Shown here: positions 15,998-24,091 of the stretch, one piece after another | How the letters are laid out: each line of letters opens with the position of its first letter | Numbering within the stretch: the stretch's first letter is position 1 | Program-made: the position numbers and the translations under genes | The notes under the pieces: generated by a model | Database searches by the model: none | What the model saw: the letters and a program-made list of their open reading frames with translations, nothing else | What the model was told of the DNA's origin: nothing | Assembly: GCF_003387075.1 (NCBI RefSeq) | Contig: NZ_QUMQ01000001.1 | Coordinates: 6,572,001 to 6,636,000, forward strand | Length of the DNA: 64,000 nucleotides | Origin: Asanoa ferruginea | GTDB lineage: Bacteria > Actinomycetota > Actinomycetes > Mycobacteriales > Micromonosporaceae | Reading direction: 5' to 3'

Positions 15998-16441
15998 CTA
16001 GGGGACGGCGAGAACTCCCGCGAGCGCCAGCGCGCCGCAGGCGGTGGCCACGGCGGCGAAGAGCAGCAGCGTCCGTGGGCGCGCCGACGCGGTGGCCGCG
16101 CGAACCCGGCGGCGGCGACGCCACAGAGCGAGCAAAGCGAGGCCCGCGGCGGCGGCCGCGCCGGCGAACAGCAGCGGTTCGCGGGCGTGGATCGCGAGGC
16201 GGACCAGCAGGATGCCGGTCACCAGGGCGACCGACGCGGTGCGGGTCCAGGCCAGCGCGGTGCGTTCGGTCTGCAGACCGGGCGGGCCTTCGGTCCGCGG
16301 GCCGGGCGGGCCTTCGGTCCGCGCGCCGGGCGGGCCTTCGGTCCGCGCGCTGGGCGGGCCTTCGGTCCGCGCGCCGGGCGGGCCTTCGGTCAGCGGCCCG
16401 GGTGGCCCCTCGGTCCGCGGGCCGAGAGGGCCTTCGGTCAC
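15998..16441 (-). CDS. DUF202 membrane protein with N-terminal octapeptide repeats
   Basis: 147 residues, GTG start overlapping the upstream stop as GTGA. Residues 2-57 are seven copies of an eight-residue unit (consensus TEGPPGPR), followed directly by the DUF202 signature TERTALAWTRTASV and three hydrophobic segments, with a cytosolic Arg-rich loop between the second and third. DUF202 proteins are small inner-membrane proteins of unknown function, often in pairs as here. The repeat begins with the same T-E as the domain, so it may have grown out of the domain edge. It is the last gene of the long ribose/sulfatase operon. Confidence 0.85.
   Translation of the reverse strand: MTEGPLGPRTEGPPGPLTEGPPGARTEGPPSARTEGPPGARTEGPPGPRTEGPPGLQTERTALAWTRTASVALVTGILLVRLAIHAREPLLFAGAAAAAGLALLALWRRRRRVRAATASARPRTLLLFAAVATACGALALAGVLAVP
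16273..16440 (-). repeat. Seven tandem 24-base units inside the DUF202 gene
   Basis: Seven contiguous 24-base units fill exactly 168 bases and encode the TEGPPGxR octapeptides. Units differ at only a few bases. The 24-base period keeps frame, so copy number can change without breaking the gene. Confidence 0.9.
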
Positions 16442-16791
16442 GAAGCCACCGCGAGCACGACCAGGCCGGCGCCGAGCACGCCTATGACGGCGGCGACCAC
16501 CAGCAGCAAGGGGGTGAACGGCAGTGAGCGGCCCAGCCGCATCGCCCGCTGCACCGCCGACCAGCGCCGGTAGGCGACCACCGGGAGCAGGGTGCCGCCG
16601 ACGGCGAGGACGGCCGCGAACGCGGTGCGCAGGCCGACGAGGGCGGAGCTGGGCAGGAATTGGATGACCGCGACGGCACCGGCCAGCAGCGCCAGCGCGG
16701 TGCGGATCCAGGCCAGGAAGGTGCGCTCGTTGGCCAGCGAGAAACGGTAGTCCGGTTCGTCACCCTCCCGCTGCCAGCGGGGTTCAGCCAC
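16438..16791 (-). CDS. DUF202 (YidH-type) membrane protein
   Basis: 117 residues from the GTG at 16791, chosen because the longer frame would overlap the FGE gene by over 100 bases while this start overlaps its stop by only 8. The domain motif FSLANERTFLAWIRTALALL is followed by three hydrophobic segments; the C-terminus is hydrophobic. It forms a coupled pair with the next DUF202 gene (GTGA). Function is unknown for the family; a membrane partner complex of the two is plausible. It directly follows the formylglycine-generating enzyme. Confidence 0.87.
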   Translation of the reverse strand: MAEPRWQREGDEPDYRFSLANERTFLAWIRTALALLAGAVAVIQFLPSSALVGLRTAFAAVLAVGGTLLPVVAYRRWSAVQRAMRLGRSLPFTPLLLVVAAVIGVLGAGLVVLAVAS

Positions 16792-17770
16792 GGGCGCGGT
16801 CAGGCTCGTCGACAGCGCATCGGAAACCCGCGTGCCCGGTGGTGCTGTCCGGTGTGGACTGTGTCCGGGCGGAGACCCGGTAGCGGTTGCAGTAGGACTC
16901 ATGGCAGAGATAGGAACCGCCGCGCATCACCCGGCCCACGCCGTTGGGCGGCCCTGTGGGGTCGTGCCGGGTCGCGGTCGAGTCCGTGGCGTGCCAGTCC
17001 GGGCTGAACCAGTCGGCGCACCACTCCCAGACGTTGCCGGAGGTGTTGTAGAGGCCGTAGCCATTGGGGCGGAACGCGGTGACCGGCGCGGTGCCCAGGT
17101 GGCCGTCGGCGCCGGTGTTCTGCCGCGGGAAGGTGCCCTGCCAGGTGTTGCAGCGGTGCTGGCCGCGCGGGGTGAACTCGTCGCCCCACGGGAACCGGGC
17201 CCGCTCCAGGCCGCCGCGGGCCGCCTTCTCCCACTCGGCCTCGCTCGGCAGCCGCTTGCCGGCCCAGGTCGCGTAGGCGGTGGCGTCCTGCCAGGAGACG
17301 TGCACGACCGGGTGGTTGGCCCGCCGCGCCACGTCGGAACCCGGCCCCTCCGGCGCCCGCCAGGAGGCGCCTTCGACCGGCAGCCACCACGGCGCACCCG
17401 GCACGTGCCCGTCGAGGACCCGCTGGGCGGCCTCGCCGCGGACGAACGCGTGGAAAACGTAGGACCAGCCGAACCGCTCGGCGTCGCTCTGGTGGCCGGT
17501 CGCCTTGACGAAGGCCGCGAACTGAGCGTTGGTCACGGCTTTCGGGTCGATCCGGAACGCCGCCACCTCGACCTGGCGGACCGGACCCTCGCCGTCGTCG
17601 GGAAACGTGTCCTCGTCGTCGCTGCCCATCCAGAACGGCCCGGCCGGAATCCGCACCATCCCGCGCGCCGCCTCGCGCGGGTCGACCGCGCGCGGAGCCA
17701 CCGGAAGCGAGAGCGCCACCGGCGTCGGGTCGGCCCCGTGCCCGCCCGGCGCACAGCAGGCAGCGGTCAT
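16784..17770 (-). CDS. Formylglycine-generating enzyme (sulfatase-activating)
   Basis: 328 residues from the ATG at 17770, which overlaps the sulfatase stop as ATGA. The FGE-sulfatase domain begins at GMVRIPAGPFWMGSDDED (about 37-54). The catalytic copper-binding cysteines are C289 and C294 in GGSYLCHESYCNRYR, the arrangement of aerobic FGE. The N-terminus has a Cys pair (MTAACCAPGG) seen in actinobacterial members. It oxidises the Cys of the CxPxR motif in nascent sulfatases to formylglycine in the cytoplasm. Two sulfatases with that motif are encoded just upstream in the same operon, so these are the expected clients. Confidence 0.96.
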   Translation of the reverse strand: MTAACCAPGGHGADPTPVALSLPVAPRAVDPREAARGMVRIPAGPFWMGSDDEDTFPDDGEGPVRQVEVAAFRIDPKAVTNAQFAAFVKATGHQSDAERFGWSYVFHAFVRGEAAQRVLDGHVPGAPWWLPVEGASWRAPEGPGSDVARRANHPVVHVSWQDATAYATWAGKRLPSEAEWEKAARGGLERARFPWGDEFTPRGQHRCNTWQGTFPRQNTGADGHLGTAPVTAFRPNGYGLYNTSGNVWEWCADWFSPDWHATDSTATRHDPTGPPNGVGRVMRGGSYLCHESYCNRYRVSARTQSTPDSTTGHAGFRCAVDEPDRARG

Positions 17771-19260
17771 GCCGACACCGCGACGTCGAACGGCAGGCCG
17801 CTGCTCTCGTCGCGGCAGATTTCGCGGAGTTGGGTGTAGAGGGCGGCGACCACGGCCGGTTCGGTGGCCCAGCGGTCGGTGGTCTCGCCCGGGTCGGCGT
17901 AGACGTCGTAGAGCTGGCCGACGGGGTGGTCGGCGTCCCACGGCGGGTTGCTGTGCGCCTTGCCGGAGCCGGAGGCGAACAGCGCGTCGATCGACGGCTC
18001 GGAGAACCCACCGCCGGAGCCGGTCGCGAACACCGCCTTCCATCGACCGGCCCGCAGCGCGAACCGACCGCCGAGGCTGTGGTGCACGATCGGCCGGTCG
18101 GCCGGCGGGGGAGCGGCGGTGCCCGCCAAGGCACCGAAGAGGTCCCGGCCGTCTTCGGCGGCGCCCGGTGGCAGCGGAATCGAAGCGGCGGCCGCGACAG
18201 TGGGCAGGACGTCGGTCAGGCAGACCGGCGCGTCGAGCACGGTGCCGGCGGGGATGCGGCCGGGCCAGTGCGCGACGAACGGCTCGCGGTGGCCGCCGTC
18301 CCACAGGTCGCCCTTCTGGCCGCGCCAGTCACCGTTGGGGCGGTGCACCGCGACGTCGCCGTCGTCAGTGAAGATCATCGGTGCGCCGTTGTCGCTGGTC
18401 ACGATCACCAACGTATTGTCGCGCTGACCACGGGCGTCGATGGCGGCGACCAGCTCACCGACCGCCCAGTCGACCAGGCAGACGCCGTCGGCCCGGTCGC
18501 CCAGGCCGGAGCGGCCGCGGACCACGTCGGGCGGCACGTTGGGCCGGTGCGGGGCCGACGGCGTGACGTAACAGAGGAACGGCTGGTCGGTCGGCACGGT
18601 GCCGAGCCAGCGGACGGCCTCGGCGACGAACCGGACATCGGCCCCGTCTTCCCGGAAACCCGGCACCTGTAGGCCCGGCCGCTGCTCGGTGAGGTAGTGC
18701 TCCTTCTCCCGGTCGGGCACGCCGACGGTGCGGTCCTGGTCGATGAACGCGTAGGGCGGCATGTCGAGCGAGCCGGCGATGCCGAAGAACCGGTCGAAGC
18801 CCAGCGCGGTCGGGCCGCCGGTGACCGGCGCGGTGTAGTCGATGTCGGTGCCGAAGTCGGTCTCGACGTCGTCGTGCAGGGCCGCGCCGGGCGCGAACGC
18901 GTCGCGGACCGAGCCGTCGCGGTGCCGCCAGCCCAGCCCGAGGTGCCACTTGCCGAACGCGCCGGTGGCGTAGCCGGCGTCGCGCAGCACCGATGCCAGG
19001 GTCGGCCGCGTCGGTTCGATGAGCGCCGGGCCGTGCCCCATCAGCACAAAGTTCTTCAGCGGGCCGCGCCAGGCGTAGCGCCCGGTCATCAGCGCGTAGC
19101 GGCTGGGCGTGCAGACCGCCGAGGCGGAGTGCGCGTCGGTGGCGCGCACCCCGCCCTCGGCCAGCGCGTCGATGTGCGGGGTGGGGATCTTCGACCCGTA
19201 ACAGCCGAGGTCGCCCCAGCCCATGTCGTCGGCCAGCACGACCAGGATGTTGGGTTTCAC
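17767..19260 (-). CDS. Cys-type sulfatase 1 (arylsulfatase family), cytoplasmic
   Basis: 497 residues, GTG start overlapping the upstream stop as GTGA. The metal-binding start NILVVLADDMGWGDLG (D11, D12) and the activation motif C50-T-P-S-R54 are intact, followed by GKWHLGLGWRHRDG and the VIVTSDNGAP metal site. No signal peptide is present, so it should act in the cytoplasm on an imported sulfated sugar or ester. Its Cys would be converted to formylglycine by the FGE encoded immediately after it. It has the arylsulfatase A-like layout of carbohydrate sulfatases; substrate position on the sugar is unknown. Confidence 0.93.
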   Translation of the reverse strand: MKPNILVVLADDMGWGDLGCYGSKIPTPHIDALAEGGVRATDAHSASAVCTPSRYALMTGRYAWRGPLKNFVLMGHGPALIEPTRPTLASVLRDAGYATGAFGKWHLGLGWRHRDGSVRDAFAPGAALHDDVETDFGTDIDYTAPVTGGPTALGFDRFFGIAGSLDMPPYAFIDQDRTVGVPDREKEHYLTEQRPGLQVPGFREDGADVRFVAEAVRWLGTVPTDQPFLCYVTPSAPHRPNVPPDVVRGRSGLGDRADGVCLVDWAVGELVAAIDARGQRDNTLVIVTSDNGAPMIFTDDGDVAVHRPNGDWRGQKGDLWDGGHREPFVAHWPGRIPAGTVLDAPVCLTDVLPTVAAAASIPLPPGAAEDGRDLFGALAGTAAPPPADRPIVHHSLGGRFALRAGRWKAVFATGSGGGFSEPSIDALFASGSGKAHSNPPWDADHPVGQLYDVYADPGETTDRWATEPAVVAALYTQLREICRDESSGLPFDVAVSA

Positions 19261-20885
19261 GTGCGGCAGCTCCCGTCGGTGCTGCGGTATATCCGTACCG
19301 CGTTGGTGGTCGCCGGGTCGAGGTCGAAGGTGCCGGCGTTGTTCAGGCACTGCCCGTTGGCGTACACATTCTCGAAGTTGATGTTGCGCATCTTGTGTGT
19401 GCTGTCGATGCCGCGCACGATGCTCGGCTTCTGGTAGGTCGTGTAGGCGTGGATGTTGCGGAAGATGAGCTGCTCGATCTCGCCGTAGCCGAGCGCCGGG
19501 TCATACCATTTGTTGTTGTCGATGGTCAGGTCGAAGAGCCGGAAGGTGGCGTTCTCGACCCGGATGTCCTCGAAGAGATAGCGGGAGAGCGTGCCGTTGC
19601 CGGCGTGCAGCGCGCGGAAGATGCCGGACTTCTCGATCTGGTAGTGCTCGGCGTGGATGACGTCGTTGTCGTAGACGTGGAACGTCGAGCTGTTCTGCTG
19701 TATGTTCCAGCTGATTATGAACGGCGCGCCGTTCTCGAGCTGCCAGATCGTGTTGTGCCGGGCGATCGTGTCGCCCCAGAAGAGCTTGATCGAGTCGTCA
19801 TTGGACTTGACGAAGTTGTTCTCCAGCAGGCTCTTGTTGCCGCCGACCATCCCGTCGGTGCTATACCACCACGACATCGTCTTGACATTGTGGATGGTGG
19901 TGAACTGGCCAAGCGCGCGCACGTTGAAGCGGGGCGCGTCGACGAACGTGATTCCCTCGACCAGGATGTTCGACGAGCTCTGGTCGGCGATGTCGATCAT
20001 GCCGGGCTGGTTCTTGTTGGCGTCCTGGTTGCCGGTGTCCATGAACAGGCCGGAGATGACGCCGCGGCCCTTGATGGTCACGTCGTGCACGGCGCCGGTG
20101 GCGATGAACGCGCCCGACACGAACGCGCCGCCGGCGACGTAGATGGTCTGACCGGAGGTGATCGGCTGGCCGGCGCCGACGGTGTGCACACCGGGCCCGA
20201 AGTAGCGGACGTTGGGGTCGGTCGGCGAGGGCACGTCGACCTCGGGCGGGTTGGCGAACACCAGCATCGGGTGGAGCACCGGGTTGTGGATCTCGGGCTC
20301 GAACTCGACCGACAGGTTGCCGGGCCGGGAGACCGTGAACGTGCAGGTGTTGCCGGCGAAGCTGGTGGTGACGGCGGCCGAGTAGGGCCGCACCAGGCAG
20401 CCGGTCGCGCCCGCCGCCGCGCGGGTGACGCGCACGGTGACCGCGCCCGAGAACGAGAACGAGGTCCACGAGGTGTCGGCCTCGCGGTTGGTGTCGGCCT
20501 TCTTCGCGGTCGACGTGTAAACGAATGACGGCACCGGGCCGCCCGCCTGCTGCACGGTCACCGAATACTGGTCCGAGGCCGGGATCCCGGCCGGCCCGGG
20601 GTAGGTGGTGAGCTGGTCGGGCGTGCCCGGCGCCGGGTCGATGTCGCCGTAGGGCAGGGTGGCCCGGTGCGCGGCGATCTCGTTCACGGTGGCCGCGGTC
20701 GACGCGGTGATGCTGTCGGCGATGTCGTCGACGGCCGGCACGGTCCCGCTGATCGGGGTGACCGCGCCGCCGAAGTCATACTGCTGACCGGTGAAGGGCG
20801 GCCCGTCGGCCCGGGCCGCACCCGCGGGGAGCAGGGCGGCCACGAGCGCGGCGACGGCAATGAGTGAGAGGTGGCGGCGTGGCAT
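19257..20885 (-). CDS. Secreted right-handed beta-helix glycosidase or lyase (GH28/GH49-like)
   Basis: 542 residues from the ATG at 20885. The signal peptide MPRRHLSLIAVAALVAAL ends near A-R-A (about 28). An N-terminal beta-sandwich (to about 215) is followed by a parallel beta-helix with repeated rungs such as GRGVISGLFMDTG, NNFVKSNDDSIKLFWGD and FEDIRVENATFRLFDL. The DGMVGGN and NDDSIK segments hold paired acidic residues like those of GH28 and GH49 enzymes. It is the only clearly secreted enzyme of this operon and should depolymerise the polymer outside the cell before uptake. The exact family and substrate are not certain. Confidence 0.82.
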   Translation of the reverse strand: MPRRHLSLIAVAALVAALLPAGAARADGPPFTGQQYDFGGAVTPISGTVPAVDDIADSITASTAATVNEIAAHRATLPYGDIDPAPGTPDQLTTYPGPAGIPASDQYSVTVQQAGGPVPSFVYTSTAKKADTNREADTSWTSFSFSGAVTVRVTRAAAGATGCLVRPYSAAVTTSFAGNTCTFTVSRPGNLSVEFEPEIHNPVLHPMLVFANPPEVDVPSPTDPNVRYFGPGVHTVGAGQPITSGQTIYVAGGAFVSGAFIATGAVHDVTIKGRGVISGLFMDTGNQDANKNQPGMIDIADQSSSNILVEGITFVDAPRFNVRALGQFTTIHNVKTMSWWYSTDGMVGGNKSLLENNFVKSNDDSIKLFWGDTIARHNTIWQLENGAPFIISWNIQQNSSTFHVYDNDVIHAEHYQIEKSGIFRALHAGNGTLSRYLFEDIRVENATFRLFDLTIDNNKWYDPALGYGEIEQLIFRNIHAYTTYQKPSIVRGIDSTHKMRNINFENVYANGQCLNNAGTFDLDPATTNAVRIYRSTDGSCRT

Positions 20886-20906
20886 GGGCGTACCCGCTTC
20901 CTGAGT

Positions 20907-20954
20907 AAGGAAGGGGCCCTTGTTATCGCTTTCCGTATAGGAAGGGCCCCTTGC
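20907..20954. repeat. Paired AAGGGGCCCTT near-palindromes, intergenic element
   Basis: AAGGGGCCCTT (20911-20921) and its reverse complement AAGGGCCCCTT (20942-20952) lie 20 bases apart, both preceded by AGG or AAGG, so they read as direct and inverted repeats. It is the only real gap (77 bases) in the operon, between the second sulfatase and the beta-helix gene. It can fold as one long or two small hairpins and may tune readthrough or messenger stability. Confidence 0.7.
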
Positions 20955-20961
20955 AATCGGT

Positions 20962-22362
20962 TCAGCCGAAACGGCGCTGGAACTTGGCGTCCGGATCCCA
21001 CTCGTGCAGGCCTGTCTCGCCGAACGCCGGCGCGAGCACATAGTGGTCGTAGGTCTCGGCCAAGCGGTCACGCAGCAGCCGGTGGTGGTGGGCCACCTCG
21101 GCGGCGTGGGCCGGGTCGTCGACCAGGTTGGTCAGCTCGTAGGGGTCGTTCTCGAGGTCGAAGAACTGCCAGGGCCGGCCGCCGTGCGCGTCGCCGAGCA
21201 CCGTGTATTTGAAGCGCCGGGTCCGGATGCCCCGCCAGGTCTCGTCGTGGAAGGGCAAACCCGGCCGCATCTCGGCGACGAACTCCAGCAGCACGCCTTC
21301 CCGATCGACCGAATCGGCCTGGCCCCGCACCAACGGGCTCAGGTCGATGCCCGGCTTCGGGTCGCGCGGCGTCACCCCGGCCAGCCCCAGCAGGGTGGGG
21401 AACAGGTCTTCGGTGCAGACCGGGTCGGCCACCACCGACGCGGGCGTGCCGGCGCCGGAGACGATCAGCGGGATGCCCAGCGACTCCTCCCACGGCCGCT
21501 GCTTGGCCAGCAGACCGTGCGAGCCGAGCAACTCGCCATGGTCGGCGGTCAGCGCGATGATGGTGTTGTCGAGTTGCCCGTTGGCCCGCAGCGCGGCCAC
21601 CAGCCGGCCGACGTTGTCGTCGAGGTTTTCGATCATCGCGTAGTAGACCCGCAGGTCGTCGAGCAGGTCGCGACCGTGCGGGCCGCGCTTGTTGTAGTCC
21701 TTGCCCAGCTCGACGTTGTCCCGCAGCACCAGCTCCCGGTCCCGCCACCGTTCCAGATAGGACTCCGGCGCCGTGAAGATCGGGTGCGGCGGCTCGACCG
21801 ACAGCACGGTCGCGAACGGCCGGTCGCCGACCTCGCCGAGGTGGTCGATCGCGAGGTCGAAGAGCCCGTCGGTCTGGAACCCGTCGATCTTGTGCGGGGT
21901 CGGGTCGTCTTCGTTCCAGTAGTAGGTGTCCCACGGGTCGTTGCAGATGTCGAAGCCGCCGAACCGCTCGAACCGGCCCTGGAACGGCCGGGGCACCGGC
22001 GTGCGGGACGCCTTCACGACGTTGTGCCCGGGATAGTGGCCGAAGTTGCCGTAGAGGTGCCACTTGCCGAACAGTGCGGTCGCGTAGCCGGCCTCGTTGA
22101 ACTCGTCGGCCAGCGTCCGCTCGGCCGGCGACATCCGCCACTCGATCGACGGGATGAAGCGGGTGTGCGCGTACTCGCCGGTCATCAGCGTGAACCGGTA
22201 GGGGACACAGACCGGGTAGGTCGAGGAGGCGGCGTCGAACCGGGTGCCGGCACCGGCCAGCGCGTCGATGTGCGGCGTGCTGACGTTGGGGTCGCCATAG
22301 CAGCCGAGCGCCGCCCGGCGGAGCTGGTCCGAGATGATCAGGATGATGTTCGGGCGGGTCAC
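20962..22362 (-). CDS. Cys-type sulfatase 2, cytoplasmic
   Basis: 466 residues, GTG start overlapping the permease stop as GTGA. NIILIISDQLRRAALGCYG (S11-D12-Q13) is the metal-binding start and C52-V-P-Y-R56 the formylglycine motif; GKWHLYGNFGHYPGHN and IALTADHGELLGSHGLLAK follow. No signal peptide is seen. The SDQ start and the CVPYR core set it apart from the first sulfatase (ADD, CTPSR), so the two probably remove different sulfate groups from one imported substrate (inference). It needs FGE, encoded downstream in the same operon. Confidence 0.93.
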   Translation of the reverse strand: MTRPNIILIISDQLRRAALGCYGDPNVSTPHIDALAGAGTRFDAASSTYPVCVPYRFTLMTGEYAHTRFIPSIEWRMSPAERTLADEFNEAGYATALFGKWHLYGNFGHYPGHNVVKASRTPVPRPFQGRFERFGGFDICNDPWDTYYWNEDDPTPHKIDGFQTDGLFDLAIDHLGEVGDRPFATVLSVEPPHPIFTAPESYLERWRDRELVLRDNVELGKDYNKRGPHGRDLLDDLRVYYAMIENLDDNVGRLVAALRANGQLDNTIIALTADHGELLGSHGLLAKQRPWEESLGIPLIVSGAGTPASVVADPVCTEDLFPTLLGLAGVTPRDPKPGIDLSPLVRGQADSVDREGVLLEFVAEMRPGLPFHDETWRGIRTRRFKYTVLGDAHGGRPWQFFDLENDPYELTNLVDDPAHAAEVAHHHRLLRDRLAETYDHYVLAPAFGETGLHEWDPDAKFQRRFG

Positions 22363-23174
22363 TTGATGCCTCCGGAGGTCAGGCCGCTGACGAACTTGCG
22401 TTGCAGCGCGAGGAACAGCAGCACGACGGGCGCCAGCATGAAGATCGCCGCCGCGCTGGTCAGGCCCCAGTCGGTCGAGTTCTGGTCCTGGAAGGCCAGG
22501 AAGCTGGTCGACACCGGCCGCAACTCGGGCGTGTGGATGAAGGTGATCGCCCAGAAGAACTCGTTCCACGACCACAGCGCGACGATCAGCGCCACGGTCA
22601 GGAAGCCCGGCCAGGCCAGCGGCAGCACCACCCGCCGCGCGATCTGCAGGCTCGACGCGCCGTCGAGCCGGGCCGCCTCGGTGAAGTCCTGTGGGATCTT
22701 GAGCAGGAACGAGCGCAGCAGCAGCGTCGCGAACGGCGCGTCGGTCGCCCAGTAGATGATGATCAGCCCGAACAGGTTGTCGGTCAGGTGCAACTGGGTC
22801 CAGAGGAAGAACAACGGCACCAGGAAGAGTTGTACGGGCAGCGCGCTGCCCAGGAACAGGTAGCCGACGACGGCTCCGCTGCCGGGCACCTTGAGCTGGC
22901 TGAGCGCGAACGCGGCCAGCCCGGCGATCACGCAGGTGCCGAGCACCGAGCCCGCGCAGATGATCAGGCTGTTGCGCATCGTCGTGGCGAAGTCGCCCTG
23001 GGTCCAGGCGTGGATGAAGTTGTCGAGGGTGAACGAGGTCGGCGGCGCCAGCGGGTTGCTGCCGATCTCGGCGTTGTTCTTGAACGCGTTGAACAGCACG
23101 GCGACCAGGGGGCCGATCGCGAACAGCGCCAGCACGATCAACACGATGTAGTGGCCTGCGAAGCGCCGGGTCAT
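22359..23174 (-). CDS. Carbohydrate ABC transporter permease, MalG type
   Basis: 271 residues from the ATG at 23174 (ATGA with the preceding permease). Six hydrophobic segments are visible and the EAA loop FTEAARLDGASSLQIARRVV lies near residue 165. The C-terminus (LQRKFVSGLTSGGIK) matches the usual FVRGLTAGAVK ending of MalG proteins. It forms the import channel with the next-listed permease. No ATPase gene is in the operon, so a shared ATPase elsewhere is expected. Confidence 0.93.
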   Translation of the reverse strand: MTRRFAGHYIVLIVLALFAIGPLVAVLFNAFKNNAEIGSNPLAPPTSFTLDNFIHAWTQGDFATTMRNSLIICAGSVLGTCVIAGLAAFALSQLKVPGSGAVVGYLFLGSALPVQLFLVPLFFLWTQLHLTDNLFGLIIIYWATDAPFATLLLRSFLLKIPQDFTEAARLDGASSLQIARRVVLPLAWPGFLTVALIVALWSWNEFFWAITFIHTPELRPVSTSFLAFQDQNSTDWGLTSAAAIFMLAPVVLLFLALQRKFVSGLTSGGIK

Positions 23175-24091
23175 GCGTCCTCCCATCCCTTGCGCCGCAT
23201 CCACTGGTAAACGGCCAGGATCACCGCGGTCACCAGGGTCATCGACAGCCCGAGCGCGGCCGCGTAGCCGGCCGAATACTCGTTGAACGCCTGCTTGTAC
23301 ATCAGCGTGGAGACCACTTCGCTGGACCCGGCGGGGCCGCCCTGGGTCATGATGAAGATGTAGTCGAACGCCTTCAGCGACCAGATCACCGTCATCAGCA
23401 CGATGAACACCATCGTTGGCCGGATGCCCGGCAGCGTGACGTTGCGATACTGCTGCCAGCGGCTCGCACCGTCCACTTTGGCCGCATCGTAGAGCGACGG
23501 GTCGACGCCCTGCATCGCCGACAGGAAGATGACGGCGAGGAAGCCCCACCAGTGCCAGTCGACGACGAAGTTGACGCTGTAGAGCGAGGTCTTCGGGTCA
23601 CCCAGCCAGGACTGGTCGGTGCCCAGCAGGTGGCCGATGCCGCTGGTCGGCGACAGCAGCATCTTCCAGACCGCCGCGTTGACCACGCTGGCCACCACGT
23701 AGGGGATGAAGTAGAGCGCCCGGAACAGCATCTGGAACCGCTTGACCTGGCTGAGCAGGTAGGCGCCGAGCAGGCCCAGCGCCATCGGCACGGTCAGGAA
23801 CAGCGCGAACCAGATGAGGTTGTGCAGCAGGGCCTCGTGCACCTTGGCGTCGCCGAACGCCTTGACGTAGTTGTCGAGGCCGATGAAGGTCGCCGGCCCG
23901 AGACCGGACCAGTCGGTGAACGAGTAGTAGATGGTGGCCACCGACGGCCCGGCCACGACGAGCAGGTTGAGCAGCAGCAGCGGCGCGAGGAACGCCCAGC
24001 CGACCACCGCCGCGCGCCGCCGTGCGCGGCGGGCATGCGGGCCATGCTTGCCAGGTGGCGGAGCCACGGCGGGCGCGGCGGTGGCGGTCAC
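23171..24091 (-). CDS. Carbohydrate ABC transporter permease, MalF type
   Basis: 306 residues, GTG start overlapping the binding-protein stop as GTGA. A long basic N-terminus (HGPHARRARRR) precedes six membrane segments, and the EAA loop YDAAKVDGASRWQQYRNVTL is near residue 205. It is the first channel half of the importer in the ribose/sulfatase operon and is coupled to both neighbours by 4-base overlaps. Confidence 0.93.
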   Translation of the reverse strand: MTATAAPAVAPPPGKHGPHARRARRRAAVVGWAFLAPLLLLNLLVVAGPSVATIYYSFTDWSGLGPATFIGLDNYVKAFGDAKVHEALLHNLIWFALFLTVPMALGLLGAYLLSQVKRFQMLFRALYFIPYVVASVVNAAVWKMLLSPTSGIGHLLGTDQSWLGDPKTSLYSVNFVVDWHWWGFLAVIFLSAMQGVDPSLYDAAKVDGASRWQQYRNVTLPGIRPTMVFIVLMTVIWSLKAFDYIFIMTQGGPAGSSEVVSTLMYKQAFNEYSAGYAAALGLSMTLVTAVILAVYQWMRRKGWEDA

